A DNA stretch of 64,000 nucleotides from Calycina herbarum (lineage: Eukaryota; Ascomycota; Leotiomycetes; Helotiales; Pezizellaceae). The stretch lies in contig LLEY01000035.1 of NCBI GenBank assembly GCA_001414485.1, positions 372,001 to 436,000 on the forward strand. Direction: 5' to 3'. The translations under genes and the position numbers were made by a program. Shown here one piece after another: positions 21,446 to 31,974 of this stretch. How positions within the stretch are numbered: the first letter of the stretch is position 1; the number at the start of each line of letters is the position of its first letter. The notes below the pieces were generated by a model. It was given only the letters and a program-made list of their open reading frames with translations. It made no database searches and was not told the origin of the DNA.

Positions 21446-22278
21446 TTTGAGAAAGGTTAGGAAAAGATTCTGGGTCTGAGTGCCGGATAGACAAATTTGC
21501 CAATTAAAGGTCGCTAGGTATTTGAAGTGAAAGAGTCCAAGTGCATTAGTGATAGGTCTACTATATATTTGGTCTAGAAGTGTTTATGATCCATGGGAAT
21601 AATGAGGAATTTGGGTTATTCAAATGGCAAAAGTACCTCCGTGAATCCAGTAGAGGATAGCAATGCAATATTTGGAAGGAGTTTTTAATGAGAATAGCAA
21701 ACATTATCAAACGAAGAAAGACTGTGAGGTTCATGATGTGATGCTTAATATTCAAACAAAGCAAATTGTTTCTAGGAGACTCTAGAATGCTCGCCTTCAC
21801 CCATCGATTCTTTCACTATATCACTTGCAGCTTCTAAGTGAGACAAGTTTGCTTGTTGCTAGTATATGGGTCAGTGAATATTGCGGGTGCTCTGTGCAAC
21901 CTAGCTTTCTATCTTGAATCAAGCAGTTCCATCTCAAGACAAGGAGTCTAGGGGTGTACAGCTTCATTCACTCATTTTTCGGGTGGAGAAATCACTTATT
22001 TGCGACCTTAAGTGTAAGGGATAATTCATCATACTCCCATTCACCCCTTTTTTGCAAGCATGCCATCATGAGCCATCACGTGTGCTGCTATCGGATTCAT
22101 GTATTTATGATTCATAGCTCCTCCACTCCAAAACATAAATAATGCACCTGTTTCACCAGCCATCCACAACTATTCCCAACTCCAAACAGTCCACCACCAA
22201 GGTCGCATTTGGTCAACAAAGGGCATGCAATACAACAACTACACAAAAGAACATCACCCTCGTTCATATTGAAGGGGG
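21446..22278. other. Divergent intergenic region
   Basis: About 830 bases between two divergently transcribed hypothetical genes. No gene, tRNA or repeat recognised; presumably holds both promoters. Confidence 0.5.
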
Positions 22279-23835
22279 ATGTACAAACGAAAACGGGTTG
22301 AGTCCCTAGCATCCCCAACGTTCCCATCAAGTCCATCCAAAAAAGTCATCACGAAACTTGGACAGTTCACCAACAAAGCCCAAAACCTTATCAACTCAAT
22401 CAGCAAACCTCAGTCGCACGTTGAGAAAGCTCAAGCTGAGATCAAGAAACGAGTTCTCTCCAACGAAGAGGCATACACATACAGAGCAGCTGAAAAGAAG
22501 TTGTCCACAATGAGCCGTTGGAAGACCGTTTCCTATGGGCTCCCTCATCATTCAAAGAAAAAGCCTGATACCAAACCACCAGCCTGGCTTGGTGCAGAAG
22601 GGTTTGAGGATCTTACTGAGCAATATCTCGCTAACACCTCTCAAGATCAAGAGAAGCACAAAGAATTCTTGGAGTACGAGAAAGAAGTTCTTGCCGACAT
22701 TCCCAACTACAAGGCAATCTTCCCGATGAAGTACGAAACCTCCGACTCTGAAGACGACACACACAACGATTCTCCCCGGGGTGGTCAACGATTCTACACC
22801 GAAAGTGACCTCTTGAAACTATTGCGCCTGAGAGGATTTCCAGCAAAGGAAGGCACACCGGGGGGTTTCTTATTCACCAACGTGCGAAGAAAGAACCGTG
22901 AATTGTCGAATAAGCAAGACGACCTCAAACGAATTCACAATTTGCGAGAGATTTTCCAGGAGTGCATTCACAACAACCTCGACGAAAACGATGAGTACGA
23001 TGTCCTGGAAACGAAGAAATGGGCGAGAGAGATCCGGGATAACATGATTGCCGAGGACTTTGACAAGTTTCGGGTCCGATTGGCGGGGAAATATTTCAAC
23101 GAGGCTATCCATCTGTTCTTCAATAATCGGGATGATGAGAATCAGGATACGATTGTATTCGGAGCCTTGCAAAATGTTAGGAAGTTTGCTGGTGGGAAGG
23201 CACGACGCTTGACTCATAAGGATGAGCCACTGCTTGATATGCGAAACTTTGGAGGATTCGGGGACCTGGTGGCTTGGGAGGCGAGATGCTATTGCTGGGC
23301 TAGCCATCAAACGGATCTTGATGTTAGCGAAGTAATCTTGAACCTTATTGCCCAGTCCGTGGCAATTTTGGAGGATCGAGAGGAAGACCAAGATGACGAA
23401 ACGTCAGGTGACGATTCTTCCGAGGAGGATGATTTCGACGAGTCGACAGAAACCTTGGAAGCTACAACGGAAGATGTTGACTCCAGCTTTACCCTTGCGG
23501 GGGCTCCTTCCAACGATGACTTGGACGACACGGTACAATACCCCGACTTCGAGGAAATCAACGCTGTTCGACCAGACAGTCCTAGCGACAGATTCACCAG
23601 TAGGAATTTTACAAGCAGTCCTCCATCCTTGCCAAAATTCGCAACGCTCTTTCCCCGTGAGAGAATGGACACTGGCTGCACCGGCAAGAAGTCAGCAACC
23701 TTGGAAGACGACGACGAAGTCTCAAGAAACCTTTCTGGATTCGAATCACTGGAGGCAGATTCGGATGACGAGCTTGAGGTACTCTTTTCAGCCAAGGAGG
23801 GGCTAGCAAGAGAAGCGGGTCAGCGGCTGGCCTGA
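22279..23835 (+). CDS. Hypothetical protein, acidic C-terminus
   Basis: Single-exon frame of 518 residues; no named family recognised. The N-terminus is basic (MYKRKRVESL, SSPSKKVITKL) and may serve as a nuclear signal. The central 150-360 region looks folded and charged (ESDLLKLLRLRGFPAKEGTPGG, KKWAREIRDNMIAEDFDKF, KYFNEAIHLFF, FGGFGDLVAWEARCYCWASH). After residue 375 the chain is highly acidic and serine-rich (DDETSGDDSSEEDDFDEST) and probably disordered. It has no membrane segment or signal peptide. It lies between two other lineage-specific low-complexity genes. Long open frame, good start context and codon use support a real gene; its role is unknown. Confidence 0.7.
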   Translation: MYKRKRVESLASPTFPSSPSKKVITKLGQFTNKAQNLINSISKPQSHVEKAQAEIKKRVLSNEEAYTYRAAEKKLSTMSRWKTVSYGLPHHSKKKPDTKPPAWLGAEGFEDLTEQYLANTSQDQEKHKEFLEYEKEVLADIPNYKAIFPMKYETSDSEDDTHNDSPRGGQRFYTESDLLKLLRLRGFPAKEGTPGGFLFTNVRRKNRELSNKQDDLKRIHNLREIFQECIHNNLDENDEYDVLETKKWAREIRDNMIAEDFDKFRVRLAGKYFNEAIHLFFNNRDDENQDTIVFGALQNVRKFAGGKARRLTHKDEPLLDMRNFGGFGDLVAWEARCYCWASHQTDLDVSEVILNLIAQSVAILEDREEDQDDETSGDDSSEEDDFDESTETLEATTEDVDSSFTLAGAPSNDDLDDTVQYPDFEEINAVRPDSPSDRFTSRNFTSSPPSLPKFATLFPRERMDTGCTGKKSATLEDDDEVSRNLSGFESLEADSDDELEVLFSAKEGLAREAGQRLA

Positions 23836-24311
23836 AGAAAAGGAGAGACAGGTGAGATTTACTGAGAAGACTCCTTCCAAGAAGGCATACTTGGGGGTCA
23901 ATGATAAGAAGGAATATTGACCCACATGAAAGGTCTCATAGGTGGAAGGAGGCAACGCTGAAGTTTCTAGGGCTATTTCACTAATTGTGAAAGATTTGAA
24001 TCCGAACAATGACTTTAGTAGTGTATAGCATGCTATCCAATATACTTATGGTCTCCTTATATTTCTCATGGTGTATGTGAATGTCAAAGATTCTGAATTG
24101 ACAACCCCCTTCAAAGAAGACAAGAATAACATTCAAATTGCTTAAAGACCTACAACAATAACTGTGAATAAACAAAATGATAAGAAATGTTAATGTACCA
24201 AGACGACTGTGTTATCTTCCAAGATGGTCTTTAAAAGCTAAACTTCTTCCTATACATAAATCAAAAATCAACTTAGGGTGTAAAGCTTTGTAAAGTCTAA
24301 AGTTACAAAAC
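23836..24311. other. Intergenic, nothing recognised
   Basis: 475 bases of AT-rich sequence between two genes on the same strand. Contains the presumed terminator of the first and promoter of the second; no specific element identified. Confidence 0.5.
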
Positions 24312-26468
24312 ATGCCAGATCGTACACAGCAAGCCAACGGAGTCCCTTCACCCTCACTTTCAAATGACGAAGAATTCCCAGAAAATCAAAACACCACAAG
24401 GATCATCAGTCAAAGCACACAGACAACACAAACCACAGAAACCGCAAGACCAGGAGTTGAGCCTAATGGACAAATAAATGGTGATCACATTACCACCACC
24501 ACCAACGACTTAGAAGAAGAAGAACAATGGCATCCCATACCTATAACCCTCTTACCTCCTCCAACTCCCAGGCTCCCCAGCATCTCACGCTTCCCCAATC
24601 TCTCAACGATAATAACACAGATCGGTCCCCAAATTCTCATCGAAGAAGCGCTTCCTATTCCAGACGAGAATTCTCCAACACTAGGTCTACAAGACCCATT
24701 TCACCTCGTCCAAAACACTTTAATCGAAACAGAGAACGACCAACCACCAGCAATCCCACCAAGGTCTCTCCGTAGACCACGCCGACGAAGTCCATCTTCC
24801 GAATCAGAACCGGTGATGGGAGGCCGAAGAGAGAACAGGGTGGAATATATAGGAGCCCAGGGATTAGATCGTGTGAATCAAGTTCCTCGACCTCCTCCTG
24901 GGCTAATATCGAGGCTGAGGACGAGAGATATGACGATTGGGATCCAAGACGACGATGTCGATCGTTTTCCTATGCCTCCATCTGGGGGAGTATCGAGGTT
25001 GAGGAGGAGGGATGCGACGCTCGGGATCCAAGATGATGATGAAAACAGTGGGGATATTGGGAATGTGGGGTTGACTAGAGGTGAGATGGCGATGAGAATT
25101 GCTAGGGAGATGGGTCGTGCGGGCGAGGAACCCAACGGTACAAGCTTGAGACCAAGGGTATCGTTTTTGAGACCCGTTGGAAATTCGTTGATGCTTGATG
25201 TGGGGGATGAAGAGGACGAGGATGAGGAAGATGGATTCGAAGACGAAGTGGAAGATGAAGAGAGAGAAATCTCGGATTCGAATCCTGTCGAGGAAGAGGA
25301 AGATCAAGAACTACCAGAAGAGCAAGAAGACTACAACTTCACGCCCAAAAGGAGACGACGTCTAACGCAACAAATGACAAGAGACATAAACCAATACACC
25401 ACCCGTCGAGAAGAAGAATTCGGAAGAGAACACGGATATCAACTCTACCCTCTATACACAGAGCCACCAGAAACACCTCTAAATCGAGTTTCAACCCCAC
25501 CTCCAGCTCCCAACTCACCGGAACCACGAGAGGTGACACCAACAAGCCCACCTCGCCTCCGCAGAAGTGCGTTCACAAGTCCTAATCTCCGCGAGATAAT
25601 AACTTCCCCAAACCCACTAACATCAAATAGTAGTCCGTTTTCGAATCCGCCTCGACCCTTCCCAATTCCCCTCCGTAACAGAGGAAGAGCCCGAAGATCC
25701 ACAAGATTAACCCCATTAACAGCATCTACCCCCGACCACACCCAAGATTTCTCGCTCTACCTCTACGCCATATGGCGTTCCAACAATCCAGAAATCAACA
25801 TCCTAGAAATGGAAGAACTCCTAGCTCGCGGAGGAATCTCCTTCCTCCCCTCCCTGCCTTCCCAGCCCCCAAGCATCAGAGACCTCCTAGTCTACGAACG
25901 CATGGCAGATTCGCTCCAACCAGATATCTTGTGGTTAATAATCAACCAAGCAATAACCGACGGGTTGGACCAACGAGAAGCGACGGAATTCATAGGGCAT
26001 TGGAATCAATACGTTTTCCGTTTTCAGGATCCATACCCGGAGATCGAAGGCATGATACCGCTCTTACACCTCCAATTCTTCATCGCTCTACAACTAGGGT
26101 GGGGATCATGGTCTCCCAGCTACAATTTCCTTCGCTCAGTACGGAGGTTATTCGTAAGAGAAAGTACGAGATTCCCACATATCCCCTGGGATGGTATCCC
26201 AACAGGCCCCGGTGACCCAAGAACGAGTGCTTTGGACTGGATTACTAGAATGCGTAGTATTCCATTTCCAGAAAGACGTCGGATGTTGGATCTAGCAGGG
26301 GAGGGAGCAGACATTCATCGAGTCGTGGGAATATTCCAGACTTGGTTGATGCAAGGTAGGTTTGTGGAGAACTCGAGGATGCCAGGGGAGACTGGGTTTT
26401 CGACTGAGGAGTTGAGGCTAGATCGACTGGAGAGGATTACTAGGGAGGAGGAGATTTTGAATCGGTGA
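24312..26468 (+). CDS. Large disordered hypothetical protein
   Basis: Single-exon frame of 718 residues; no named family. The first 480 residues are Pro/Ser/Thr-rich with Arg patches and an acidic run (GDEEDEDEEDGFEDEVEDEE). Two adjacent segments are an internal duplication (PPPGLISRLRTRDMTIGIQDDD and PPSGGVSRLRRRDATLGIQDDD, DNA about 24891-25044). The C-terminal ~230 residues look globular and helical: FSLYLYAIWRSNNPEINILEM, LLVYERMADSLQPDILWLII, LLHLQFFIALQLGWGSW, RVVGIFQTWLMQGRF. The frame stops at 26468. In a neighbouring frame, protein-like text continues to 26602 (DSSEDKGILNPNDRAR), so the C-terminus may have been cut by a one-base change in the GGA run near 26445. Confidence 0.7.
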   Translation: MPDRTQQANGVPSPSLSNDEEFPENQNTTRIISQSTQTTQTTETARPGVEPNGQINGDHITTTTNDLEEEEQWHPIPITLLPPPTPRLPSISRFPNLSTIITQIGPQILIEEALPIPDENSPTLGLQDPFHLVQNTLIETENDQPPAIPPRSLRRPRRRSPSSESEPVMGGRRENRVEYIGAQGLDRVNQVPRPPPGLISRLRTRDMTIGIQDDDVDRFPMPPSGGVSRLRRRDATLGIQDDDENSGDIGNVGLTRGEMAMRIAREMGRAGEEPNGTSLRPRVSFLRPVGNSLMLDVGDEEDEDEEDGFEDEVEDEEREISDSNPVEEEEDQELPEEQEDYNFTPKRRRRLTQQMTRDINQYTTRREEEFGREHGYQLYPLYTEPPETPLNRVSTPPPAPNSPEPREVTPTSPPRLRRSAFTSPNLREIITSPNPLTSNSSPFSNPPRPFPIPLRNRGRARRSTRLTPLTASTPDHTQDFSLYLYAIWRSNNPEINILEMEELLARGGISFLPSLPSQPPSIRDLLVYERMADSLQPDILWLIINQAITDGLDQREATEFIGHWNQYVFRFQDPYPEIEGMIPLLHLQFFIALQLGWGSWSPSYNFLRSVRRLFVRESTRFPHIPWDGIPTGPGDPRTSALDWITRMRSIPFPERRRMLDLAGEGADIHRVVGIFQTWLMQGRFVENSRMPGETGFSTEELRLDRLERITREEEILNR

Positions 26469-27251
26469 GATCACTGGTGGGGGGCTTGGATGTTGTTGAT
26501 AGTTCCGAGGATAAGGGGATATTGAACCCGAATGATCGGGCTAGGAGAGAAGAGGAACCGAGGAGCTTGTATTTTACTGATAGTTCTGAGGATGGTGGGT
26601 AGGAGTGGAAAACTATGGACAATTTAAATTCACTAAGCGAGCCTGTCTCGCGATGGGCAATAAGAGTGGCAGGAAATTGGTCTTGACTTTTTAGAACGTT
26701 TTGATGTGGTAACCTTGATATTCTCAGACGATCGAACTGTTTGAGACGATCTGGGTTAATATCTCAAATCATCCTAAGATTTTAGGGTCGGACTACCTTG
26801 AGATTTGGAGAGCTAGGTAGGCAGGCGAAATAATGTCCATTGGGAGTCTACTTATTGTAAAGAATCTCAAGCAATTGAAGATTAGATCAGATTGGCATGC
26901 GGACTTGGCGGACGAGCACTTGACACCGATTGCATGGCTCCTTCGCACAAGCAACTCATAACAATATCTCCTACCTATCACTCCATAAGTAGACATAAAT
27001 GATCATCGAAATTCTCAGGCGCATGAAGGATAAGGATTTCAAAAAACATAAAACAATATAATATGTAACTCTCTGATTCCATGCCCCACTGGGTGGCCAT
27101 TTTTGAAATCTTTGTATTCCTCGTATGATATCTGTAATTCAACGCCAGACTCCATGACCCATGCTCGCATTTCCAATACATCGAATATCGCACCGAGGAT
27201 ATCTCAAGAAATAATTCCACCCTTCCATCTGCCCGTCCACCAATTTCACCC
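26469..27251. other. Convergent intergenic region
   Basis: About 780 bases between convergent genes. The first 130 bases hold the shifted-frame continuation described for the preceding gene. The rest shows no recognisable feature. Confidence 0.5.
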
Positions 27252-27851
27252 TTAAGCCTTCTTCGTAGCCTTCAGCTCAATATCCTTCAACAAACCCACC
27301 AAATCAGCCTCATTCCCCTCCATCTCCAACCCCCGTCCAACCCAATCCCTAGCCTCCTCCAATCGTCCCATCTCCAAAAGACACTTTCCCTTCCTCCACC
27401 ACGCCTTCGCATTCCCCACCTTCTTCGCCTCCACACTAGCCTCAGCATCCACCGCACCCTCAACCCAACTACTCATTGCCATATAAGCCTGCGCACGATT
27501 CGCATACAATCCCGCAACCTCATCTCTCACAAGTCCACTTGGTTCCCATGGTGGTCTCGTAAGTGCCATCTGCAGACCCAGAGTGTAGAATTTGATGGCC
27601 TCCGCATGCTTTCCCTTTCTGAATTCGCCATTGCCGGATTCGCGCAGTTTGGTGATGTTTGCGGAGCGCTTTGGATTGACGGGGATTGGGGGTGGTGGGA
27701 CGGGCGAGTCGAGGGAGAGGAGGGAGCGGTGGAGGGAGTTGAGGGTTGCAAGTTCTTCTTGGAGGGCGCGGGAGGTGGAGGTGGAGGATATGGCTTTGGA
27801 TTGGGGGTCCATGTGGAGGGGGAGGAGGGTGAAGGTCTCGGCTTCCTCCAT
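27252..27851 (-). CDS. SEC72: Sec72-like TPR subunit of the ER translocon
   Basis: Predicted 199-residue cytosolic tetratricopeptide protein, matching fungal Sec72, which binds Sec71/Sec63 and helps post-translational import into the ER. The N-terminus ETFTLLPLHMDPQSKAISS is typical of the family. TPR helices run from about residue 65 to 190: NITKLRESGNGEFRKGKHAEAI, YTLGLQMALTRPPWEPSGLV, LYANRAQAYMAMSSWVEGAV, AWWRKGKCLLEMGRLEEARDW, ending LVGLLKDIELKATKKA. Single exon; the ATG at 27851 has a good context, and no longer in-frame start with homology is visible. GC-rich compared with its flanks. Nothing suggests damage. Confidence 0.85.
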   Translation of the reverse strand: MEEAETFTLLPLHMDPQSKAISSTSTSRALQEELATLNSLHRSLLSLDSPVPPPPIPVNPKRSANITKLRESGNGEFRKGKHAEAIKFYTLGLQMALTRPPWEPSGLVRDEVAGLYANRAQAYMAMSSWVEGAVDAEASVEAKKVGNAKAWWRKGKCLLEMGRLEEARDWVGRGLEMEGNEADLVGLLKDIELKATKKA

Positions 27852-29171
27852 GATGGCGGTTGTGAGGTTTGAGGAGTTGTGGATTGTAAATCGGTTGTTC
27901 CCTGGTTTGGGGGTGTGGTTTTGTTATGTCGCCTTTGTGAAATAAGGACAGCTTGCTTTGGAGGTACTGCAAGGCTGAGAAAGCGCCGCACTAAATGGAT
28001 CCACTTCGGATGATTATTATTCCGAAGCTGTTCAGATTTTGCACTCATATATAGATGAGATTTGATTTTGAGAACACCAGAACCAGAACCAGAACCAGAA
28101 CCGGAACTACTTTCTAGAATATGAGATCACCACTATCAATCAATCAATGCTAATCCCTTTTTCGGAATTTTAGTATTGCCAAACCTAATAAGGTCTCAAA
28201 CCCCTGACGACCTTTTTTAGAGATGTCACGTGAAATGTACTGTGGCTGAGGTATAAGCTTTGAAGAAAGGTAGGTTATACGGAGTACCATTCTCAAGCTT
28301 TACGAAACAAAAACCTTAGAGCAATTCTCTGTTAGTGACTAGCCCTTGTCAAAAAACTTGCAACTTTTTGGCTTATAGTTATTGTTTTGTTACTCCAGTG
28401 TCTTCTGTACTGAAATTCGCTATTTCTTTTCGCAATATATGAGCCACACAGCATCGTCACTGGTAACACGATCTATAAGCTAATAATGAATCTTTTCACA
28501 ATCGGTCTATATTTTTTTAACATTTTTCCGATTGCTGTATTGTATAAAAAATATCTTCCTACACAAGGTGTGCAAATGAAGAACTTTTCCGGGCTCCCGC
28601 TATCGTCGAAGTATTTTCAACAAAAATTAGTTATGAAATCTCAATTCGGAAAGGTCTTAATATAAGAAAGTTCTTCTGGGCGAACTCTTTCTTCTATCTT
28701 CTCTGCACTCACCAAGGCGTCGAGGTTGTGCTGTGGAGTGATCGTCTCCTGAGTTCCGGGATGCTCAGCCCCGCTGAAATGTGCCCTGAGGGGAAGCGAG
28801 AGACACGCTAGGAAATGATTCTCTCAGCGACGTCACTCCACCATCACCAGGCAACCCTCCATCAGCATCCCCAAAGACTCATCATTCGCCCCTTTTTAAC
28901 GAACAGCCTCGTTTAATATGTATCACAGGGCCTCAAAACCTGACCGAAGTTCTTATTCTAATACTGATCATCCCGTAGGCGTTAAATCCTGACAAGCCCC
29001 TGACATAGGTTCGCGTGAATAGTGTGAGAGTGATGGTGCAGCCAAGCCCGGTGCCTCCAACCTGTTGGCTTCCGGGTCTCTATATATACAGAGTGGGTAT
29101 CCAATCCCCAGTATTCGTCGCGATAACAAATCAATTTCGATACATAACAACTACATCCAAAATCACTCCGC
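27852..29171. other. Intergenic with a CCAGAA microsatellite
   Basis: 1.3 kb without a supported gene. It contains a CCAGAA hexanucleotide run at 28077-28107, AT-rich DNA, and near 29081 a TATATATA element 90 bases upstream of the small gene at 29172. No structural RNA recognised. Confidence 0.55.
28077..28107. repeat. (CCAGAA)n microsatellite
   Basis: Four perfect CCAGAA units followed by a CCGGAA unit, in the presumed promoter of the SEC72-like gene. Confidence 0.9.
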
Positions 29172-29480
29172 ATGTCAAGTCATTCAGGATACGAGGACGA
29201 CCGTGTAGGTCGACATCAACATCAACACCACCAACGCGATCGTGATCGCAAACACCATCGAAGCCTTGTCCCTCGAGACCGTTACGGTCATGAAATCGAG
29301 CCTCCTCCTCATCATCCCGAGCGTCATCACCAAAGAGACCACGATCTACATCGCCGACGAGATCACCGAGACAACAGCATAGGCTGTGGCCTTTGCCGAA
29401 CGATTTTGTGGGAAGCCTACGAATTGTGGGACTACTTCCTCCTTAAGCTTGGAGGTGCAATGTACAAGGCTGGCCTTTAA
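29172..29480 (+). CDS. Small His/Arg-rich protein
   Basis: 102 residues, single exon. The first 70 residues are very rich in His, Arg and Asp (DRVGRHQHQHHQRDRDRK, PPPHHPERHHQRDHDLHRRR). The last 30 are quite different and look folded or amphipathic, with a Cys pair (IGCGLCRTILWEAYELWDYF). A TATATATA box lies about 90 bases upstream. The sharp change from low complexity to an ordered tail argues for a real gene, but no family is recognised and no function is proposed; metal binding by the His clusters is only a possibility. Confidence 0.45.
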   Translation: MSSHSGYEDDRVGRHQHQHHQRDRDRKHHRSLVPRDRYGHEIEPPPHHPERHHQRDHDLHRRRDHRDNSIGCGLCRTILWEAYELWDYFLLKLGGAMYKAGL

Positions 29481-30249
29481 GACGAGATCAGCTATCGACA
29501 GAACAATACCTCGAATCCTTTGATGGCGGCAGCAATGTCTTTATGGTCTTGAAATCAGCCAAACAAAACCCTCAAGTCTTTTGCATCCTCTGTTGCATAT
29601 CGCTTCGGAGAGCATCGTTACAACACCAGAGCACCAACAACATTTGTACCTCAAAGTACCTCAGTCCCAAGGCCCACTTCAAGTCATCACCACAGGTTTT
29701 GGTTGAACCACTACACACGCCAAGGACGGATAGTCAGTGAGCATTCGATATTTTATCGTCTAGAGTTTTGAGCAGGACGGGGTATTGGAGTTACCCAGAA
29801 GGTGCAACCTTGCTTGGAGGGGGTATGGAATACACATCTTGTGGCCAGTTGGCTACATTTTGTTATCTTTGAAATTTACTGTTTCACCATGGTGGTTTGG
29901 TCATCCATGGCCTCGAATATTGTTGACAAGCACCACAAGAACTTCATTTGATTGAACTTAGTATCTTGCTAATTATTTCCTTTTTCCTGGTTGAAGAGCC
30001 ATGATACATATTCTTTCCTTTATAAACAATGTCTTTTAATTTGCCCGTCACTATAAACCTGGCGTTCTAAATTCTTGGTAAGCGACCCAGGGTTTCTTCT
30101 GAGAACAACTGCATTACTAAGTATTGCTCAGGGAGGTTAGAAGAACCATAAATCAAGGTTTTTTTGGTTCTCCTGACCCGTTTCGAGCAATACTTTGGAT
30201 TGTCCCGGAATCTTGGATAGGTGTGCTCAGAAGAGACGTCTTACCAAGA
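29481..30249. other. Convergent intergenic region
   Basis: About 770 bases. A 65-codon frame at 29543-29740 has no supporting signature. Nothing else recognised. Confidence 0.5.
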
Positions 30250-31404
30250 TCAAGGATTTCCAAATGTAACCTCCGGAAAAGCTGAAGTCGGTCCATCAAA
30301 CAACTCCCCCCTCCCTCTCTTCAACCACATCCTAAAAAACACCTCTAAATACCTCGTCACAACCTCCAGCGCCCGTCCCCCCTTCATAGTCCCAATCATC
30401 TCAACAGCAGCATCAGGCAACTCCCCCGCAATCCCAAGAACATCAACCACATCCACCAAATCGCTAAAAGCATAATGCGCCGTCCCCTTAACCATCAACT
30501 CCCTCTTCCAACCCGTCAACTTCGGCCAGATAGCAGCCCATGAGTAATCTGTGCTGGTATCTTTCCCTTCATGTCCAAAGATCAAGAAGGGTTTCTTCAG
30601 ACCTTGATCAACTACTGAGCCGAAAAATGTGCCGTCGAGATTGACGCCTGTTATGAGACGGGGGTCGGAGAGCATGGCTTGGGCTGCGGTGGCGCCGCCT
30701 AGGGAGTGCCCGAATATTCCGACTTTTGAGACGTCGAGACCTGATGATAAATCGGGGAATAACGCATGAGCGACCGAGGGACGGGAAAGTTGGTTGAGCA
30801 CAAAGGAAATATCGTGGACTCTGGTGTTCAGAGCGAGAGGGATTTGGTCATCGGGGATATCGAGTCCCAAGATTGTGCGATTGTTGGGGAACGAAACGAT
30901 GTCGACGTCGTAGGGGTGGTCTACTGTTATTACTGTGTATCCTTGGCTGGATAGTTGTTGTGCTATCGCACTATAGAATAATCTTGAGGTTCCAAGTCCG
31001 GGGGAGAAGACGATAACGGGGAAGGTTTGGGTTCTGGATGTGATTCGAGATTTTCCCTTCTTCTCTGGGGAACAAACGGCGAGATTGAGGGAAGAAAATG
31101 TTCCGGCGGGTAGTCCGTATTGACTGAATTTCTCGTCTTCGTAGGAGGCGGTTGTGGTGTCCATGTAGGGTACTGTTGTTGGGGTGCAGGAACATGGTTC
31201 TACAGGGTTGAAGATTGAGATCATTAATGAACGGGTTGAGTTTGTTGGGGAGAAGGGGTCGATCCGGTGGGTGTCGGTGAGCTGGGTTATTGTGAGGGAG
31301 GTGTTGTAGGGACCGGTTGGGGGTGGGAAGGTTATTGCATTGGCACTCTGGAGGAGTGCTGCTGTGAGGACACAAGCGAGTTTGAGGATAGTTGGGAAGA
31401 TCAT
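30250..31404 (-). CDS. Secreted PAF-acetylhydrolase-like alpha/beta hydrolase
   Basis: 384 residues, single exon. A signal peptide is clear (MIFPTILKLACVLTAALLQSANA, cleavage after about residue 23), so the enzyme is probably secreted. The fold pattern is that of the platelet-activating-factor acetylhydrolase / alpha-beta hydrolase family: oxyanion-hole strand FPVIVFSPGLGTSR, nucleophile elbow GIFGHSLGG with Ser234, acid in GVNLDGTFFG (Asp257) and a His in KGTAHYAFSD (His310). All catalytic residues are therefore present. It would cleave short or oxidised acyl esters, but the substrate is not predictable. NNRT and NTSL are possible N-glycosylation sites. It is divergent from a Zn2Cys6 regulator 570 bases away. 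Confidence 0.85.
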   Translation of the reverse strand: MIFPTILKLACVLTAALLQSANAITFPPPTGPYNTSLTITQLTDTHRIDPFSPTNSTRSLMISIFNPVEPCSCTPTTVPYMDTTTASYEDEKFSQYGLPAGTFSSLNLAVCSPEKKGKSRITSRTQTFPVIVFSPGLGTSRLFYSAIAQQLSSQGYTVITVDHPYDVDIVSFPNNRTILGLDIPDDQIPLALNTRVHDISFVLNQLSRPSVAHALFPDLSSGLDVSKVGIFGHSLGGATAAQAMLSDPRLITGVNLDGTFFGSVVDQGLKKPFLIFGHEGKDTSTDYSWAAIWPKLTGWKRELMVKGTAHYAFSDLVDVVDVLGIAGELPDAAVEMIGTMKGGRALEVVTRYLEVFFRMWLKRGRGELFDGPTSAFPEVTFGNP

Positions 31405-31974
31405 CGTGTAGATGGGATTGGGGGTAGCTAATGAGTGAGGAAGGGGATGGTAGAACTTTTGAAGGGGGATACTACAGCTTCTTATATACTATCCTGTCTC
31501 CTTCTCCTTGTTTGCCATTTCTCCAAGACTCGCATAATTGTTGCCTAATTTGGCAATGACTGAACGCAGTTGAACTTACAAATGAAGAGAAAGCAGCTTG
31601 AGGTCAGTATCATCATTAAAACTCATTTCTGTGGAATTTTTACTAGGTGATGAGTGGTCCTCGGTTCTCGTATCCCCCACTGCGTTCAAATATTTCTCCT
31701 TTGGGAATAGCGTCATCTTGGGGCTGAAGACAAAATGTCTTGGCTTCCGAAAACTTTACTTCATGGACACGTCCTCAAGATGACTTCAACCCTTGGGATT
31801 GCGACTTTTGTTTGGACGAGGGAGATTGAGTGGCCCTGATGACAATCATCGGATACTTTCCAACACGTGCAGGTTCCTCGTCAGCGTTCTATTCTTTCCG
31901 CATTTGGTTTAGAGCCTTTTCTCGAAGACAACGGCAGCAGTTACGGAGTCCTCGTAGGAGCGTAGATTTAAAGT
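31405..31974. promoter_or_regulatory. Divergent promoter region, hydrolase / Zn2Cys6 gene
   Basis: 570 bases between head-to-head genes, so both promoters must lie here. TATATA is seen near 31482-31487 for the hydrolase side. No tandem CGG array like that at 15-19 kb is seen. Confidence 0.5.

Noticed and set aside
23307..23795. 162-codon Ser-rich minus-strand frame
   Set aside because: It is the antisense of the acidic Ser/Asp-rich tail of the gene at 22279-23835.
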